Shown here: positions 1 to 7,260 of the stretch, piece after piece
How positions within the stretch are numbered: the first letter of the stretch is position 1
Layout of the letters: each line of letters starts with the position of its first letter
Assembly: GCA_905372135.1 (NCBI GenBank)
Contig: CAJPNS010000053.1
Location: 1-13,096 of the forward strand
Direction: 5' to 3'
DNA from: Porphyromonadaceae bacterium
GTDB taxonomy: Bacteria > Bacteroidota > Bacteroidia > Bacteroidales > Paludibacteraceae
Length of the DNA stretch: 13,096 nt
Position numbers and translations under genes: made by a program
The notes under the pieces: model-generated
The model's database searches: none
What the model saw: the letters and a program-made list of their open reading frames with translations, nothing else
What the model was told of the DNA's origin: nothing

Positions 1-5
1 AGATA

Positions 6-35
6 TTGTAGTACGTAGTAATTGTTTTAACTTTG
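6..35 (+). promoter_or_regulatory. Bacteroides-type promoter of the phosphofructokinase gene
   Basis: A perfect TAnnTTTG -7 box (TAACTTTG, 28-35) is preceded by a TTG -33 element at 6-8 with 19 bp between them, which fits the known Bacteroides sigma-ABfr promoter layout. There are 22 bases between the box and the start codon, so the leader is very short. I see no Shine-Dalgarno sequence, as is usual in this phylum. Confidence 0.75.
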
Positions 36-57
36 CAGGAAAATATATTTAATCGGT

Positions 58-1710
58 ATGAAAAGCGCATTACAGATAGCAAGGGCAGCATACAAACCTC
101 GGCTGCCGAAAATTTTTCAAAATAGTGTAGATATCAAATTCGGAAGAGCTACAACTTCTGTAGCAGATAATGAAGATATAAAGAAATTATTCCCAAATAC
201 TTACGGCATACCTGTGGTATCTTTCGAAGAATCGAAATCAAAAAAAGAGTATCCGACAAGAAATGTAGGTGTAATTCTATCGGGTGGGCAGGCTCCCGGC
301 GGACACAACGTCATATCGGGGCTTTTCGACGGTATGAAAAAACTTAATCCCGATAGCATACTATACGGTTTTCTTGGCGGTCCGAGTGGATTGATAGACC
401 ATAAGTATCTGGAGCTCACTGCCGACGTTATCGACGAATACCGCAACACAGGCGGATTCGATATTATAGGTTCGGGACGTACCAAACTCGAGACAGTCGA
501 ACAGTTCGAGCGCGGTAGAGAGATTTGCCAGAAACTCAATATAGGTGCTATCGTAATTATCGGTGGCGACGACTCCAATACCAATGCATGTATTCTTGCA
601 GAGTATTACAAATCAAAAGGATACGGTATTCAGGTGATTGGCTGTCCGAAGACTATCGACGGCGACCTTAAGAACGATATGATAGAGACTTCGTTTGGGT
701 TCGACACTGCATGTAAGGTTTATTCGGAGCTTATCGGTAATATCCAACGCGATGCCAATTCGGCTAAAAAATATTGGCACTTCATTCGCCTTATGGGGCG
801 GAGTGCTTCTCATATCACTTTGGAGTGTGCTCTTCAGACACAACCCAATATAGCCATTATTTCGGAGGAGGTAGCAGCTAAGGGTATGAGACTCCAGCAG
901 ATAGTCGATAGTATCGCACAAGTGATAGTGACTCGCGGTAATGCAGGTCTGAATTTTGGTACAATACTTATACCCGAGGGACTTATCGAATTTATCCCCG
1001 ATGTGAAGATGCTCGTCGAGGAACTTAACGATATATTGGCTCACAATCATCGTTTCGAGGCTATAAAAGACGAAGACGATAGACGTTGGTTTATCAACGA
1101 GCACCTCAGTCTCAATGGTAAGGCAATCTTTAATGGTTTGCCCGTATCTATTGCAAATCAGCTTAGTGCAGATAGAGACTCGCACGGTAACGTACAAGTA
1201 TCGCTCATTGAGACCGAGAAACTCCTTATGGCTATGGTCGACGCTCAACTACTGAGACTCAAACAAGAGGGTGTATACAATGGTAAATTTTCGCCTCTTG
1301 GACACTTTTTTGGCTACGAAGGACGTTGTGCGGCTCCTACCAATTTCGATGCAGACTATTGCTATTCACTTGGTTATACTGCATCTGTACTTATAAACGA
1401 GGGAGTTACAGGATATATGGCAGTGGTGCAAAATCTGGCATTGAACGTTGATTCGTGGATAGCCGGTGGTGTGCCTATCACAAAGATGATGAATATGGAG
1501 AAAAAATCGGGCAAGATGAAGCCTGTTATACAAAAGGCTTTGGTCGACCTTGAAGGTAATCCGTTCAAGTATTTTGCCGCACATCGTAGAGAATGGGCAT
1601 CTACGGGTTGTTCGTTCGTCTATCCAGGACCGATACAATACTTCGGACCCGACGAAGTATGTAATGTTCCTACGAAAACTATTCGTTTGGAAAACAATAT
1701 TTCGTGCTAA
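58..1710 (+). CDS. pfp: Diphosphate--fructose-6-phosphate 1-phosphotransferase (PPi-dependent phosphofructokinase)
   Basis: This enzyme phosphorylates fructose 6-phosphate to fructose 1,6-bisphosphate in the cytoplasm using pyrophosphate, a reversible step of glycolysis and gluconeogenesis. At 550 residues it is of the long PFP type rather than the ~320-residue bacterial ATP enzyme. The nucleotide/PPi loop reads GGDDSN (169-174); Asp172 stands where ATP enzymes have Gly, the known mark of PPi use. The catalytic stretch PKTIDGDLKN (197-206) has Lys198 in place of the ATP-enzyme Gly and the catalytic Asp201. MGR (246-248) is the sugar-phosphate contact. An SGGQAPGGHN segment (75-84) opens the Rossmann-like core. 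The start MKSALQIARAAY matches family N-termini. The next gene follows after 193 bp and has its own promoter, so this is probably a single-gene transcript. The symbol pfp names the enzyme type; the exact locus name is not known. Confidence 0.96.
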   Translation: MKSALQIARAAYKPRLPKIFQNSVDIKFGRATTSVADNEDIKKLFPNTYGIPVVSFEESKSKKEYPTRNVGVILSGGQAPGGHNVISGLFDGMKKLNPDSILYGFLGGPSGLIDHKYLELTADVIDEYRNTGGFDIIGSGRTKLETVEQFERGREICQKLNIGAIVIIGGDDSNTNACILAEYYKSKGYGIQVIGCPKTIDGDLKNDMIETSFGFDTACKVYSELIGNIQRDANSAKKYWHFIRLMGRSASHITLECALQTQPNIAIISEEVAAKGMRLQQIVDSIAQVIVTRGNAGLNFGTILIPEGLIEFIPDVKMLVEELNDILAHNHRFEAIKDEDDRRWFINEHLSLNGKAIFNGLPVSIANQLSADRDSHGNVQVSLIETEKLLMAMVDAQLLRLKQEGVYNGKFSPLGHFFGYEGRCAAPTNFDADYCYSLGYTASVLINEGVTGYMAVVQNLALNVDSWIAGGVPITKMMNMEKKSGKMKPVIQKALVDLEGNPFKYFAAHRREWASTGCSFVYPGPIQYFGPDEVCNVPTKTIRLENNISC

Positions 1711-1815
1711 AAAAACGTTGTTGTTGTTGGTTGTATTTATCTGATTTATATGTGTTTAGAGTGAAATATGTCGGTATGAGCTGAAATTGTTCGTGCAAAA
1801 AAAGTTAAAAGTGAA

Positions 1816-1845
1816 TTTGTTTTCGAGGATTATTTTTTACTTTTG
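1816..1845 (+). promoter_or_regulatory. Promoter of the first DUF1573 gene
   Basis: The -7 box TACTTTTG at 1838-1845 matches TAnnTTTG exactly. A TTTG -33 element lies at 1816-1819 with 18 bp between them. It sits inside the 193-bp gap 1711-1903, which otherwise holds only AT-rich sequence and a short (GTT)4 run at 1717-1728; I see no convincing terminator for the upstream gene there. The start codon follows 58 bases after the box. Confidence 0.72.
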
Positions 1846-1903
1846 CGGTGTATTTTCATCAGAGTACAAAAAAGGAAATTATCAATAAAAAAATATAGAA
1901 GTT

Positions 1904-2485
1904 ATGAGAAAATTATTCTTGTTGTCAGTAGTTGCTTTGCTTAGCGTATCGCTATTTGCACAGCAAAAAAAGATGGTAGAGTTTGATAAATCTATTCACG
2001 ACTTCGGCAAGATAGTCGAAGGTCAGGGTAATGGCGGCAAAGTGACTGCCGTATTTAAGTTTACAAACATAGGTACTACACCTATTTTCGTCGAAAGTGC
2101 AAGAGCTTCTTGTGGTTGTACTACTCCTTCGGTAGACTCGTCGAAGCCTATTGCTCCCGGCGGAACGGGCGAAATACCTGTTACTTACAATACTATAGGT
2201 CGTCCGGGTACTTTCAATAAGTCGGTAACGGTAACCTTCAAAAATGCGTCGGGAGAGACTACTTCTGAAAATATTTTCATCAGAGGCGAGGTGACTCCGC
2301 AAAATCAGGTGACTTTAGACGACGATTCGAAGACTTTGAGCATTCAAAAAGAGGCTTCTATCAACAAAGTAGACATAAAGAAAAACGAAGCCGATAGCAA
2401 GTCGAACAACAATACCAAAGCCGACGTCAAAGCAAAAAAGGGAAAAAAGGCAAAAAACAAAGATAAATCACAGAACAAGAAGTAA
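1904..2485 (+). CDS. Exported DUF1573 domain protein with lysine-rich tail
   Basis: This is a 193-residue protein of the DUF1573 family, common in Bacteroidota and predicted to adopt an Ig-like (MSP/ASPM-like) beta-sandwich; its biochemical role is not known. Residues 1-19 form a typical signal peptide (MRKLFLLSVV, then a hydrophobic run ending LFA before Gln20). The domain spans about 24-130 and carries the family features: an HDFGKI strand (32-37), FKFTN (51-55), SCGCTTP (69-75), and an IGRPG turn (98-102). After residue 155 the protein is a low-complexity tail rich in Lys, Asn and Asp (final 39 residues), absent from its downstream paralogue. A signal peptide without a lipobox suggests a periplasmic location. 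A strong hairpin follows the stop codon, so it is probably transcribed alone. Family assignment is firm; function is open. Confidence 0.9.
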   Translation: MRKLFLLSVVALLSVSLFAQQKKMVEFDKSIHDFGKIVEGQGNGGKVTAVFKFTNIGTTPIFVESARASCGCTTPSVDSSKPIAPGGTGEIPVTYNTIGRPGTFNKSVTVTFKNASGETTSENIFIRGEVTPQNQVTLDDDSKTLSIQKEASINKVDIKKNEADSKSNNNTKADVKAKKGKKAKNKDKSQNKK

Positions 2486-2508
2486 TCTTCTTAGCCTCTT
2501 TGTAAACT

Positions 2509-2542
2509 AAAAAATACTAACTTTGCAGGTTAGTATTTTTTT
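2509..2542 (+). terminator. Intrinsic terminator overlapping the next promoter
   Basis: A perfect 13-bp inverted repeat (arms 2509-2521 and 2529-2541, 7-nt loop TTTGCAG) ends in a seven-T run (2536-2542), 23 bp after the upstream stop codon. The stem is A/T-rich, with G-C pairs only at 2517/2533 and 2521/2529. The left arm begins with six A, so the structure could also end transcription on the opposite strand. The loop contains the TTTG of the next gene's -7 box. Confidence 0.72.
2518..2525 (+). promoter_or_regulatory. -7 box of the second DUF1573 gene
   Basis: TAACTTTG is a perfect TAnnTTTG match, 51 bases before the start codon. The nearest upstream TTTG (2499-2502) leaves only 15 bp, shorter than the usual 18-21, so the -33 element is uncertain. 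The box lies across the left arm and loop of the preceding terminator; a transcript starting about 7 nt downstream would lack the left arm and so escape that terminator. Confidence 0.62.
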
Positions 2543-2576
2543 GTTGTCAACCAACCGATAAAAACGATTCATATAA

Positions 2577-3680
2577 ATGAAACTTCGCACTATAGCCCAA
2601 AGGGATATTCTGATAGCCATTTTCTCGTTGTTTGCCGTATTCGCTTGGGGTCAGGGAAAGATTAATGTTGTCTTCGACCGTACGACACACGATTTCGGCA
2701 CTATCGAAGAAGACGAAGGAGTGCAGACGATAGTTTTTTCTTTTGTCAACCTGTCTGACGCACCTATTTTCATCAAAGACATACAATCTTCGTGCGGATG
2801 TACCACTCCGCAATATAGCCGCAACGACGTATCACCCAATACTATAGGCAAGATAAAAGTGGGTTATAATCCGGTAGGACGTCCGGGAGAGATACGTAAA
2901 AGTATCACTGTAAAATTCGCTAACCACAAAGAGACCCGTACCGTAGTGTTGTATCTTAGAGGCAATACTCTCAACAGAGAAGATAACGATACGGAAAAAT
3001 TTTCGTATACCGATGGCAACGTAGCTCTTAGAACCGCTCTTATCGATATGGGCTCGGTATTAAAAGGCAATACCGCACGCAAAACGATAGAGATATACAA
3101 CCCGACCGATAAGCGTATAAAAGTCGATTTCGCCTCTGTTCCCAATAATATCGACATCCGTATCGATGGAGAGTCGTCTATCGAACCGCATAGTAGTGCT
3201 TATGCATCAATAGATTACAAAACATCCGACAGAGACCGTGCCGGAATATATTCGTACAAGATACCTATAAAAGTAAATAGAAAAAATGCCTCCGCTATCG
3301 AAATAAAAGCAACTGTAAACGACGATTTTACACATATTACCACTCAAGAATTTGCCCGAAAACCACAGATATGGCTTATACCGCCATATTTGAATATGGG
3401 TACATTGAAGAAGGGCAAGAAATACTCTTTCAAGATAAAAATAGAAAATCGAGGCTCTTCGCCGTTGACAATAGAGAACATAGTGGCTCCCGAAGCACCG
3501 TTTATCACTTTCGGTAAGCTGAAGAAAAATATTATAAATGCCTCGGAATCAGTCGAAATTGAAATAGTGGTAAATACACAGCTTTTGGATACGGGTACGT
3601 ATGAGACGTATTGTAAAGTATTCGGCAACGACTGCGAAAGTCCTGTTACAGACCTATATTTGGAGTTTGCGGTAGAATAA
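2577..3680 (+). CDS. Exported DUF1573 protein with three Ig-like domains
   Basis: This 367-residue protein is a paralogue of the gene just upstream but longer. It opens with a signal peptide (hydrophobic 11-23, likely cleavage after AWG or nearby). Domain 1 (about 29-130) is a DUF1573 repeat with HDFGTIEE (38-45), SCGCTTP (72-78) and VGRPGEIRKS (100-109), aligning well with the upstream protein. Domain 2 (about 145-250) and domain 3 (about 263-367) look like further beta-sandwich repeats, each starting with a ..MGS/..MGTL strand (158-160 and 274-277), but without the Cys pair. There is no lipobox, anchor or lysine tail, so it is probably periplasmic. Tandem DUF1573 genes suggest related structural or scaffolding jobs in the envelope; this is inference, as no function is established. 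Each gene has its own promoter. Confidence 0.88.
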   Translation: MKLRTIAQRDILIAIFSLFAVFAWGQGKINVVFDRTTHDFGTIEEDEGVQTIVFSFVNLSDAPIFIKDIQSSCGCTTPQYSRNDVSPNTIGKIKVGYNPVGRPGEIRKSITVKFANHKETRTVVLYLRGNTLNREDNDTEKFSYTDGNVALRTALIDMGSVLKGNTARKTIEIYNPTDKRIKVDFASVPNNIDIRIDGESSIEPHSSAYASIDYKTSDRDRAGIYSYKIPIKVNRKNASAIEIKATVNDDFTHITTQEFARKPQIWLIPPYLNMGTLKKGKKYSFKIKIENRGSSPLTIENIVAPEAPFITFGKLKKNIINASESVEIEIVVNTQLLDTGTYETYCKVFGNDCESPVTDLYLEFAVE

Positions 3681-3691
3681 TTGCTATTTAT

Positions 3692-3723
3692 TTTGGCTTG
3701 TCGGAATAAAAAGATTAATTTTG
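3692..3723 (+). promoter_or_regulatory. Promoter of the C1 peptidase gene
   Basis: TAATTTTG at 3716-3723 matches TAnnTTTG, with a TTTG -33 element at 3692-3695 and 20 bp between them. The start codon follows after 55 bases. The 98-bp gap shows no terminator hairpin after the upstream DUF1573 gene. Confidence 0.72.
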
Positions 3724-3778
3724 CAGCCCCCAAGTGATACTGTATAATCGATTAATACATAAAAAACTATCATAATTA

Positions 3779-4960
3779 ATGAAAAAATCAATTATCTCAC
3801 TCATCCTCATTGTCTCCTATATCGGAGGCTTTGCGCAGAAAGACACCACAGGGTTCGTCTTTACCACCATTAAGGAAAATAAAATCACGTCGGTCAAGAA
3901 CCAAAACCGTTCGTCGACCTGCTGGGCATACTCGGCTCTGGGCTTCCTCGAAGCCGAACTGCTTAGGCTCAATAAGGGCGACCACGACTTCTCCGAAATG
4001 TTTGTCGTTTACCACACTATGCTCGACAGGGCTGTCAATTATGTCCGTCTGCACGGCGATGCCAGCTTTTCGCCCGGCGGCAGCTTCTACGATGTGCTCT
4101 ACTGCTGGCGACACTACGGCATTGTGCCCGACAATGCTATGCCCGCAGGCGTTATGTATGGCGACACCTTGGCTAATCACAGCGACTTGGACGCTGCAGC
4201 AAAGGCATACGTCGACGTCATAGCCAAGAGTACCGCTTCGAAAATATCACCGTTGTGGCGACGTCCGCTCGAGGCTATCTACGAGACATATCTGGGCAAA
4301 CTGCCGCAGGAGTTTACCTACAAAGGCAAAAAGTATACGTCTCGCTCGTTTGCCGACAGCTTCGGACTCAATATGGACGACTACGTATCGCTGACGAGCT
4401 ACAGCCATCACCCGTTTTATGAGGCTTTTGCTATCGAGATACAAGACAATTGGCGAGGCGCAAAGTCGTACAACCTGCCTATCGACGAACTGATGCAGGT
4501 GATGAGAAATGCCGTAAATACGGGCTATACCATTGCTTGGGGCTCCGACGTGAGCGAAGAGGGTTTCACACGCAACGGTATTGCCGTGATGCCCGACGTT
4601 AAGAAAGGTGCCGAGCTCACCGGCTCCGATATGGCTCACTGGCTCGGACAGTCGAAAGCCGACAGACGCGCAGAGCTGACCTCGCGACCATTGCCCGAAA
4701 TGACTGTTACACAGCAGATGAGGCAAGAGGCTTACGACAACTGGGAAACCACCGACGACCACGGTATGTTGATATACGGTCTGGCAAAAGACCAGAACGG
4801 CAAACAGTATTTCATGGTGAAAAACTCTTGGGGGCTGGCAGGCAAATACAAGGGATTCTGGTATGCTTCCGAGGCGTTCGTAGCCTACAAGACTATGAAT
4901 ATTGTGGTACATAAAAATGCTATTCCCAAAGAGATACTCAAAAAAATGAATCTCAAGTAA
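3779..4960 (+). CDS. Exported C1-family cysteine peptidase (bleomycin hydrolase/aminopeptidase C type)
   Basis: This is a papain-fold cysteine peptidase of 393 residues, nearest to the PepC/bleomycin hydrolase branch. The catalytic set is complete: Gln42 of the oxyanion hole, Cys48 in SSTCWAYSALGFLEAE, His328 in DDHGMLIYG, and Asn349 in VKNSWG. The Gln-to-Cys spacing of six matches papain. About 280 residues separate Cys and His, far more than in papain, which fits the large insertions of the bleomycin hydrolase branch. Unlike the cytoplasmic enzymes of that branch, it starts with a signal peptide (1-19, MKKSIISLILIVSYIGGFA) and no lipobox, so it should act in the periplasm or outside the cell. 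Substrate is unknown; aminopeptidase activity is a family-based guess. The gene is noticeably GC-richer (52-63% in two sampled 60-bp lines) than its neighbours (37-45%). It has its own promoter. Confidence 0.9.
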   Translation: MKKSIISLILIVSYIGGFAQKDTTGFVFTTIKENKITSVKNQNRSSTCWAYSALGFLEAELLRLNKGDHDFSEMFVVYHTMLDRAVNYVRLHGDASFSPGGSFYDVLYCWRHYGIVPDNAMPAGVMYGDTLANHSDLDAAAKAYVDVIAKSTASKISPLWRRPLEAIYETYLGKLPQEFTYKGKKYTSRSFADSFGLNMDDYVSLTSYSHHPFYEAFAIEIQDNWRGAKSYNLPIDELMQVMRNAVNTGYTIAWGSDVSEEGFTRNGIAVMPDVKKGAELTGSDMAHWLGQSKADRRAELTSRPLPEMTVTQQMRQEAYDNWETTDDHGMLIYGLAKDQNGKQYFMVKNSWGLAGKYKGFWYASEAFVAYKTMNIVVHKNAIPKEILKKMNLK

Positions 4961-5019
4961 TATTGTGTGTTTATATGTAGATATCACAGGTATTAATCAG
5001 TTTTTTTCGAGCAAAGGAT

Positions 5020-5027
5020 TGATTTTG
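5020..5027 (+). promoter_or_regulatory. Probable -7 box of the cysteine synthase-like gene
   Basis: TGATTTTG differs from TAnnTTTG at one position and is followed by the C seen after every other -7 box here. It lies 56 bases before the start codon, like its neighbours. No clear -33 TTTG is present; a run of seven T sits at 5001-5007. Confidence 0.5.
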
Positions 5028-5083
5028 CGACAAGAATATTACGTCTGAATTTTTAAAATAATAAAAGGAAGTATATTGTTAAT

Positions 5084-6115
5084 ATGGATAATAAGAATTG
5101 TTTCAGCGATTTATGGCAGCTTATAGGCAATACCCCTATGGTCGAATTGCATTATCGATACAAGGGCAAACCAAGTAAAATATATGCTAAGGTAGAGTAT
5201 TACAACTATTCGGGTAGTATCAAAGACCGAATGGCTCTGTATATATTGCAGAAAGCCTATCAGACCGGACAAATAAAGCCTACCGATACGATAGTAGAGG
5301 CTACTTCGGGTAATACGGGTATATCGTTTGCCGCTGTGGGACGTGCCTTGGGACATAAGGTGAAAATCATCATGCCCGAATGGTTGAGCAAAGAACGCAA
5401 AGATATATTACGTTCGTTGGGAGCAGAGTTGGTACTTGTCTCCAAAGACGACGGCGGATTTCTCGGTGGTATGCATATCTGTGAGGAACTTGCAAAGCAA
5501 GACGGAATATTCCTGCCTTGTCAGTTCGAAAACGAAAACAACATCAACGAACATGCTCATACTACTGCAAGAGAGATAGAGTTTCAGCTTGCCTCTATAG
5601 GGCTTAAACCCGATGGGGTAGTATCGGGAGTAGGTACGGGTGGCACTATAATGGGCGTAGGAAGATATATCAAGAGTGTATATCCGAATGCTAAAATATG
5701 TCCGATAGAACCTGCCGAAAGCCCCATATTATCGAAAGGGTTTAAATGTGGCTCACATCGTATTCAGGGCTTTACCGATGAGTTTGTACCTCGTATAGTA
5801 CAGCTCGACAAGCTCAACGAGATAATACAGGTAAGCGATGGCGACTCTATAATAGCTGCTCAGAAGATGGCAAAACAGCTTGGACTTGCAGTGGGTATAT
5901 CGTCGGGTTGCAACGTAGTGGGAGCTATCAAACTAAAAGAAAAGCTCGGCGACAATGCAGTAGTAACCACATTCTTACCCGACGACAACAAAAAATACCT
6001 CTCTACCGATCTCGTATGCGAAGAGCCTATGAAAGACGAATATGTATCAAAAGATTTGGTATTCGATGGTTTCCGTACCATAAAGAGGCTAAGTGAGTCT
6101 ATAGTACCTCAATAA
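5084..6115 (+). CDS. Cysteine synthase-family PLP-dependent enzyme (CysK/CysM-like)
   Basis: This is a 343-residue fold-type II PLP enzyme, closest to O-acetylserine sulfhydrylase, which makes cysteine from O-acetylserine and sulfide in the cytoplasm. Visible features are LIGNTPMVEL (13-22), the PLP lysine Lys47 in SGSIKDRM, the substrate-binding asparagine loop TSGNTG (74-79), the phosphate cradle GVGTGGT (182-188), HRIQGF (225-230), GISSG (271-275) with the Ser that contacts the pyridine nitrogen, and LPDDNKKYLST (298-308). The segment after QFEN (147-150) departs from the usual NPANPxxHxxTTGPEI pattern: it reads ENNINEHAHTTAREI, losing NPAN and changing GPEI to AREI. A CysK role is the best guess, but a different acyl-serine or nucleophile is possible, so no symbol is given. 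No sulfur-assimilation genes lie nearby. Confidence 0.85.
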   Translation: MDNKNCFSDLWQLIGNTPMVELHYRYKGKPSKIYAKVEYYNYSGSIKDRMALYILQKAYQTGQIKPTDTIVEATSGNTGISFAAVGRALGHKVKIIMPEWLSKERKDILRSLGAELVLVSKDDGGFLGGMHICEELAKQDGIFLPCQFENENNINEHAHTTAREIEFQLASIGLKPDGVVSGVGTGGTIMGVGRYIKSVYPNAKICPIEPAESPILSKGFKCGSHRIQGFTDEFVPRIVQLDKLNEIIQVSDGDSIIAAQKMAKQLGLAVGISSGCNVVGAIKLKEKLGDNAVVTTFLPDDNKKYLSTDLVCEEPMKDEYVSKDLVFDGFRTIKRLSESIVPQ

Positions 6116-6189
6116 GAGTATATATTACAATACGATTATATACGAAAAAATCATTTTTTAATTAATAACATAAAATAGAAAATCAATTT

Positions 6190-7071
6190 ATGAAGAAAGT
6201 ATTTAGTTTTAGTTTGTTTATATTGGCGATTTTGCTAATAGGATTCAGTTCTTGTAAGAACAACCAACCTAATGTACCGGACAACGACCCAGATTTCGAC
6301 CCCGATTCTCGTCAGAGAAACGTGGTGTTGTTGGAGTATTTTACAGGTCAGGAATGTCCTAGGTGTCCTCAGGGGTTGAAATATGTATTGAAAAGAATTG
6401 AAGGAGTTGAAGATAAGGTGGCTTTTGTGGCGCATCATGTTGGTTTTTATGAAGACGATTTCACTATTAAAGAGAGTGTCCCTCTCCTGTTTTTTTACGA
6501 ATCTGATACCACTTATGCTCCAGCAATGATGTTTGATAGGACTTGCATTAAAGGAAAGGGGGGCAGCAAAAAAGATGCAGTCATATTCTCTGTCGGTGCA
6601 TTTGAAAAGTCAGATATAAAGAAAATGCTCGAAGTTCCTGCCGGAGCAAGTATGAAGTTGACTACCGAGCTCGACGAATCGGGTTCTACGCTTACAGTAA
6701 AAGTATCGGGTAAGCTCCACGACGAATATCGTAATGCCAAAATGAATGTCTACATTACTCAAGACTCTATTAAAGGATATGCCCAAGCAGGTGCTCAGAA
6801 AGAAGGGCAAAACTACTACCATAGAAATGCCATACGTGTATCTCTTACAGGTAATTGGGGAGAAGATATGGGTGTCTCAAAAGGCGATTATAGCAAGGAG
6901 TATACATATACTATTCCCGATAAGATTAGAGGTAAGTCCGGAGTAAGTATAAAGACCGATGTGAATAAAATGTCGGTAGTGGCTTTTATAGCAGAAGTAA
7001 ATGATGTCAAGAACAGAAAGGGAGCTCAGAACAATAAAGTACTCAATGCGGCAGTCGCAAAAATAAAATAG
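6190..7071 (+). CDS. Omp28-related lipoprotein with CxxC thioredoxin-like motif
   Basis: This is a 293-residue lipoprotein resembling the Omp28 family of Bacteroidota outer-membrane proteins. The N-terminus is a lipoprotein signal (MKKVFSFSLF, then a hydrophobic run) ending in SSC, with Cys22 as the lipid-modified residue. An acidic, Pro-rich linker follows (29-40, including DNDPDFDPDS), which may help surface export. The segment VVLLEYFTGQECPRCP (45-60) matches the thioredoxin-like entry of this family; Cys56 and Cys59 form a CPRC redox-type motif. The rest (about 140-293) looks like a beta-rich C-terminal domain. Disulfide exchange or metal binding is possible, but the family's function is poorly defined. 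No TAnnTTTG box lies in the 74-bp gap upstream, so it may be read through from the PLP enzyme gene. A strong terminator follows. Codon use differs between the two halves. Confidence 0.8.
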   Translation: MKKVFSFSLFILAILLIGFSSCKNNQPNVPDNDPDFDPDSRQRNVVLLEYFTGQECPRCPQGLKYVLKRIEGVEDKVAFVAHHVGFYEDDFTIKESVPLLFFYESDTTYAPAMMFDRTCIKGKGGSKKDAVIFSVGAFEKSDIKKMLEVPAGASMKLTTELDESGSTLTVKVSGKLHDEYRNAKMNVYITQDSIKGYAQAGAQKEGQNYYHRNAIRVSLTGNWGEDMGVSKGDYSKEYTYTIPDKIRGKSGVSIKTDVNKMSVVAFIAEVNDVKNRKGAQNNKVLNAAVAKIK

Positions 7072-7093
7072 AATTAGTATTTTTCATATACCT

Positions 7094-7153
7094 AAGACTG
7101 TCTTTTTTGCCTACCTATTACATGGGTTGTGGGCGAGAAGACAGTCTTTTTTT
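7094..7153 (+). terminator. Strong intrinsic terminator after the Omp28-type gene
   Basis: A perfect 11-bp inverted repeat (7094-7104 with 7138-7148, AAGACTGTCTT / AAGACAGTCTT) ends in a seven-T tract at 7147-7153, 22 bp after the stop codon. The interior extends the stem with three further pairs including G-U, a one-base bulge, and a second 6-bp stem (7109-7114 with 7129-7134, one G-U), leaving a loop at 7115-7128. Confidence 0.88.
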
Positions 7154-7225
7154 ATAATCTTCTATGCGTCTGCTTTTTAAATCGGAGGTAAGAAAAGTTT
7201 GTTCGCTCGATAACGATAAAAAGAT

Positions 7226-7233
7226 TACCTTTG
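7226..7233 (+). promoter_or_regulatory. -7 box of the DUF2156-GNAT operon
   Basis: TACCTTTG is a perfect TAnnTTTG match, 27 bases before the start codon. The upstream TTTG at 7198-7201 leaves 24 bp, a little long, so the -33 element is uncertain. It lies in a 189-bp gap (7072-7260) whose left part is the preceding terminator; the stretch 7154-7197 shows nothing I recognise. Confidence 0.66.
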
Positions 7234-7260
7234 CGTAGCGAAAAAATGTAATGCACTATT

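Noticed and set aside
613..1248. 211-codon antisense frame over the phosphofructokinase gene
   Set aside because: No domain, signal peptide or promoter; a shadow of a highly conserved enzyme gene.
1717..1728. (GTT)4 run after the phosphofructokinase gene
   Set aside because: Short low-complexity tract with no partner repeat; not a CRISPR or terminator.
3745..3754. TAATCGATTA palindrome upstream of the peptidase gene
   Set aside because: Ten bases, A/T-rich, likely chance in such sequence.
4247..4987. 246-codon antisense frame over the C1 peptidase gene
   Set aside because: The sense frame carries a complete catalytic set. The GC-rich codon bias of this gene explains the open antisense frame.
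6118..6143. 7-bp A/T hairpin GTATATA/TATATAC after the PLP enzyme gene
   Set aside because: Very weak stem and no T tract directly after it, so I do not call a terminator.
7164..7238. 24-residue open frame in the gap before the DUF2156 gene
   Set aside because: It runs through the -7 promoter box, so it would lie mostly upstream of the transcript; no supporting features.
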